Shown: positions 55,188 through 55,713 of the stretch, one piece after another
Numbering within the stretch: the first letter of the stretch is position 1
Layout of the letters: every line of letters begins with the position of its first letter
Assembly (NCBI GenBank): GCA_014323825.1
Contig: JACONI010000105.1
Location: forward strand, 1-55,713
DNA length: 55,713 nt
Direction of reading: 5' to 3'
Source of the DNA: Ekhidna sp.
GTDB taxonomy: Bacteria > Bacteroidota > Bacteroidia > Cytophagales > Cyclobacteriaceae
Notes under the pieces: generated by a model
Database searches by the model: none
Told to the model about the DNA's origin: nothing
Seen by the model: the letters and a program-made list of their open reading frames with translations, nothing else
Program-made: the position numbers and the translations under genes

Positions 55188-55713
55188 CTACGATGCTATT
55201 GTGGTCATTTAAACCTCCAAGGTTTTGGAAACCTTGGAGGTTTTTGTGGTGCTGTCGTTTCATTGGTTAAACCTTGAAGGTTTCTATGCTTATACTATTC
55301 GACAAAAAAAGCCCTCACCTTCCTGCAAGGGCTTTATGACAGAGGTTTCAGGAAGTTTGAAACTTTCCAAAAGTTAATGATTCGCCAAAGTGAAGAGGAC
55401 TTTTACGCTTTGCTATCGTGGTCATTTAAACCTCCAAGGTTTTGGAAACCTTGGAGGTTTTTGTGGTGCTGTCGTTTCATTGGTTAAACCTTGAAGGTTT
55501 CTATGTTTATGCTATTCAACAAAAAAAGCCCTCACACTTCCTGCAAGGGCTTTATGACAGCGGTTTCGGGAAGTTTGAAACTTTCCAAAAGTGAATGATT
55601 CGCCAAAGTGGAGAGGGCTTTTACGCTTTGCTATCGTGGTCATTTAAACCTCCAAGGTTTCCAAAACCTTGGAGGTTTTTGTGGTGCTGTCGTTTCATTG
55701 GTTAAACCTTTGA
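55178..55713 (-). repeat. Inverted copy of the palindrome-rich tandem array (right array)
   Basis: Two complete units and the start of a third, with unit starts at about 55211, 55428 and 55646 (periods 217 and 218 bp), are the reverse complement of the left array. The palindromes built on AAACCTCCAAGGTTT are intact. The terminator-like hairpin reads AAAAAAAGCCCTCAC on this strand. The array is truncated by the end of the window, so its true length is unknown. Confidence 0.95.

Overview
The window looks like a chromosomal contig from a member of the Bacteroidota, most likely a gliding or environmental Cytophagales/Flavobacteriales-type bacterium. The support is type IX secretion genes (porU, porV), a type IX cargo with a C-terminal sorting domain, gldC, a SusC/SusD pair, TAnnTTTG-type promoters, an A/T-rich composition and weak Shine-Dalgarno use. 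No tRNA, rRNA or CRISPR array was seen. Both ends lie in the same composite repeat family in opposite orientation, which suggests the sequence ends where assembly met repeats.

Layout. 1-1034: five tandem repeat units. 1141-7045: porU, porV and an aspartate aminotransferase. 7046-12320: a decayed accessory island holding a truncated BspA/DUF285 gene fused to an M43 protease fragment, a lipoprotein gene cut by an IS1-type remnant, a large Asp-box propeller protein with a type IX sorting domain, and a 40-codon stub of rarA. 12317-16100: an outer membrane beta-barrel protein, an mscS gene broken by a 4-bp duplication, a 53-codon ORF overlapping a Na+:alanine symporter gene, and that symporter. 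16397-23693 (minus strand): a SusC-SusD-zinc metallohydrolase-DUF4302 operon. 23900-24350: an internally deleted IS982-type element. 24407-30808 (minus): RND/MMPL transporter, ileS and lspA in overlapping order. 30928-32621: a small acidic protein and dgt.

32733-34804 and 37252-38972 are two type II restriction-modification systems lying on either side of trpS and a DUF1573 gene. The first pairs an m5C methylase with a HindVP-like nuclease. The second pairs a phage-type N6-adenine methylase with a nuclease I cannot assign. 39554-41386 is an M1 aminopeptidase. 41435-44528 is a second decayed island, with a full-length but broken IS1 copy, an M43 protease N-terminal fragment, a lipoprotein and an intact M43 protease. 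Its fragment-plus-lipoprotein block is paralogous to the one at 7.9-8.4 kb. 45032-51131 (minus) is a nine-gene run: ECF sigma factor, anti-sigma-like protein, ftsX, DUF3098, uppP, truB, ribF, M48 protease, gldC. 51223-55059 (minus) is the ligase-associated DNA repair helicase, a DUF2147 stub, a DUF2147 protein and pdeM. The cognate ligase is not in the window. 55105-55713 holds an IS982 end fused to two and a half inverted repeat units.

How it fits together. PorU and PorV process and anchor type IX cargo such as the 9211 propeller protein. LspA matures the many lipoproteins seen here (SusD, DUF4302, the zinc hydrolase, the M48 protease and the two small lipoproteins). UppP, FtsX and DUF3098 serve envelope and division functions, and PdeM and the helicase serve DNA repair. 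The most informative material for novelty is the palindrome-rich terminal repeats, the IS1-associated mosaic genes and the two restriction islands. I found no single system that I can claim is undescribed.
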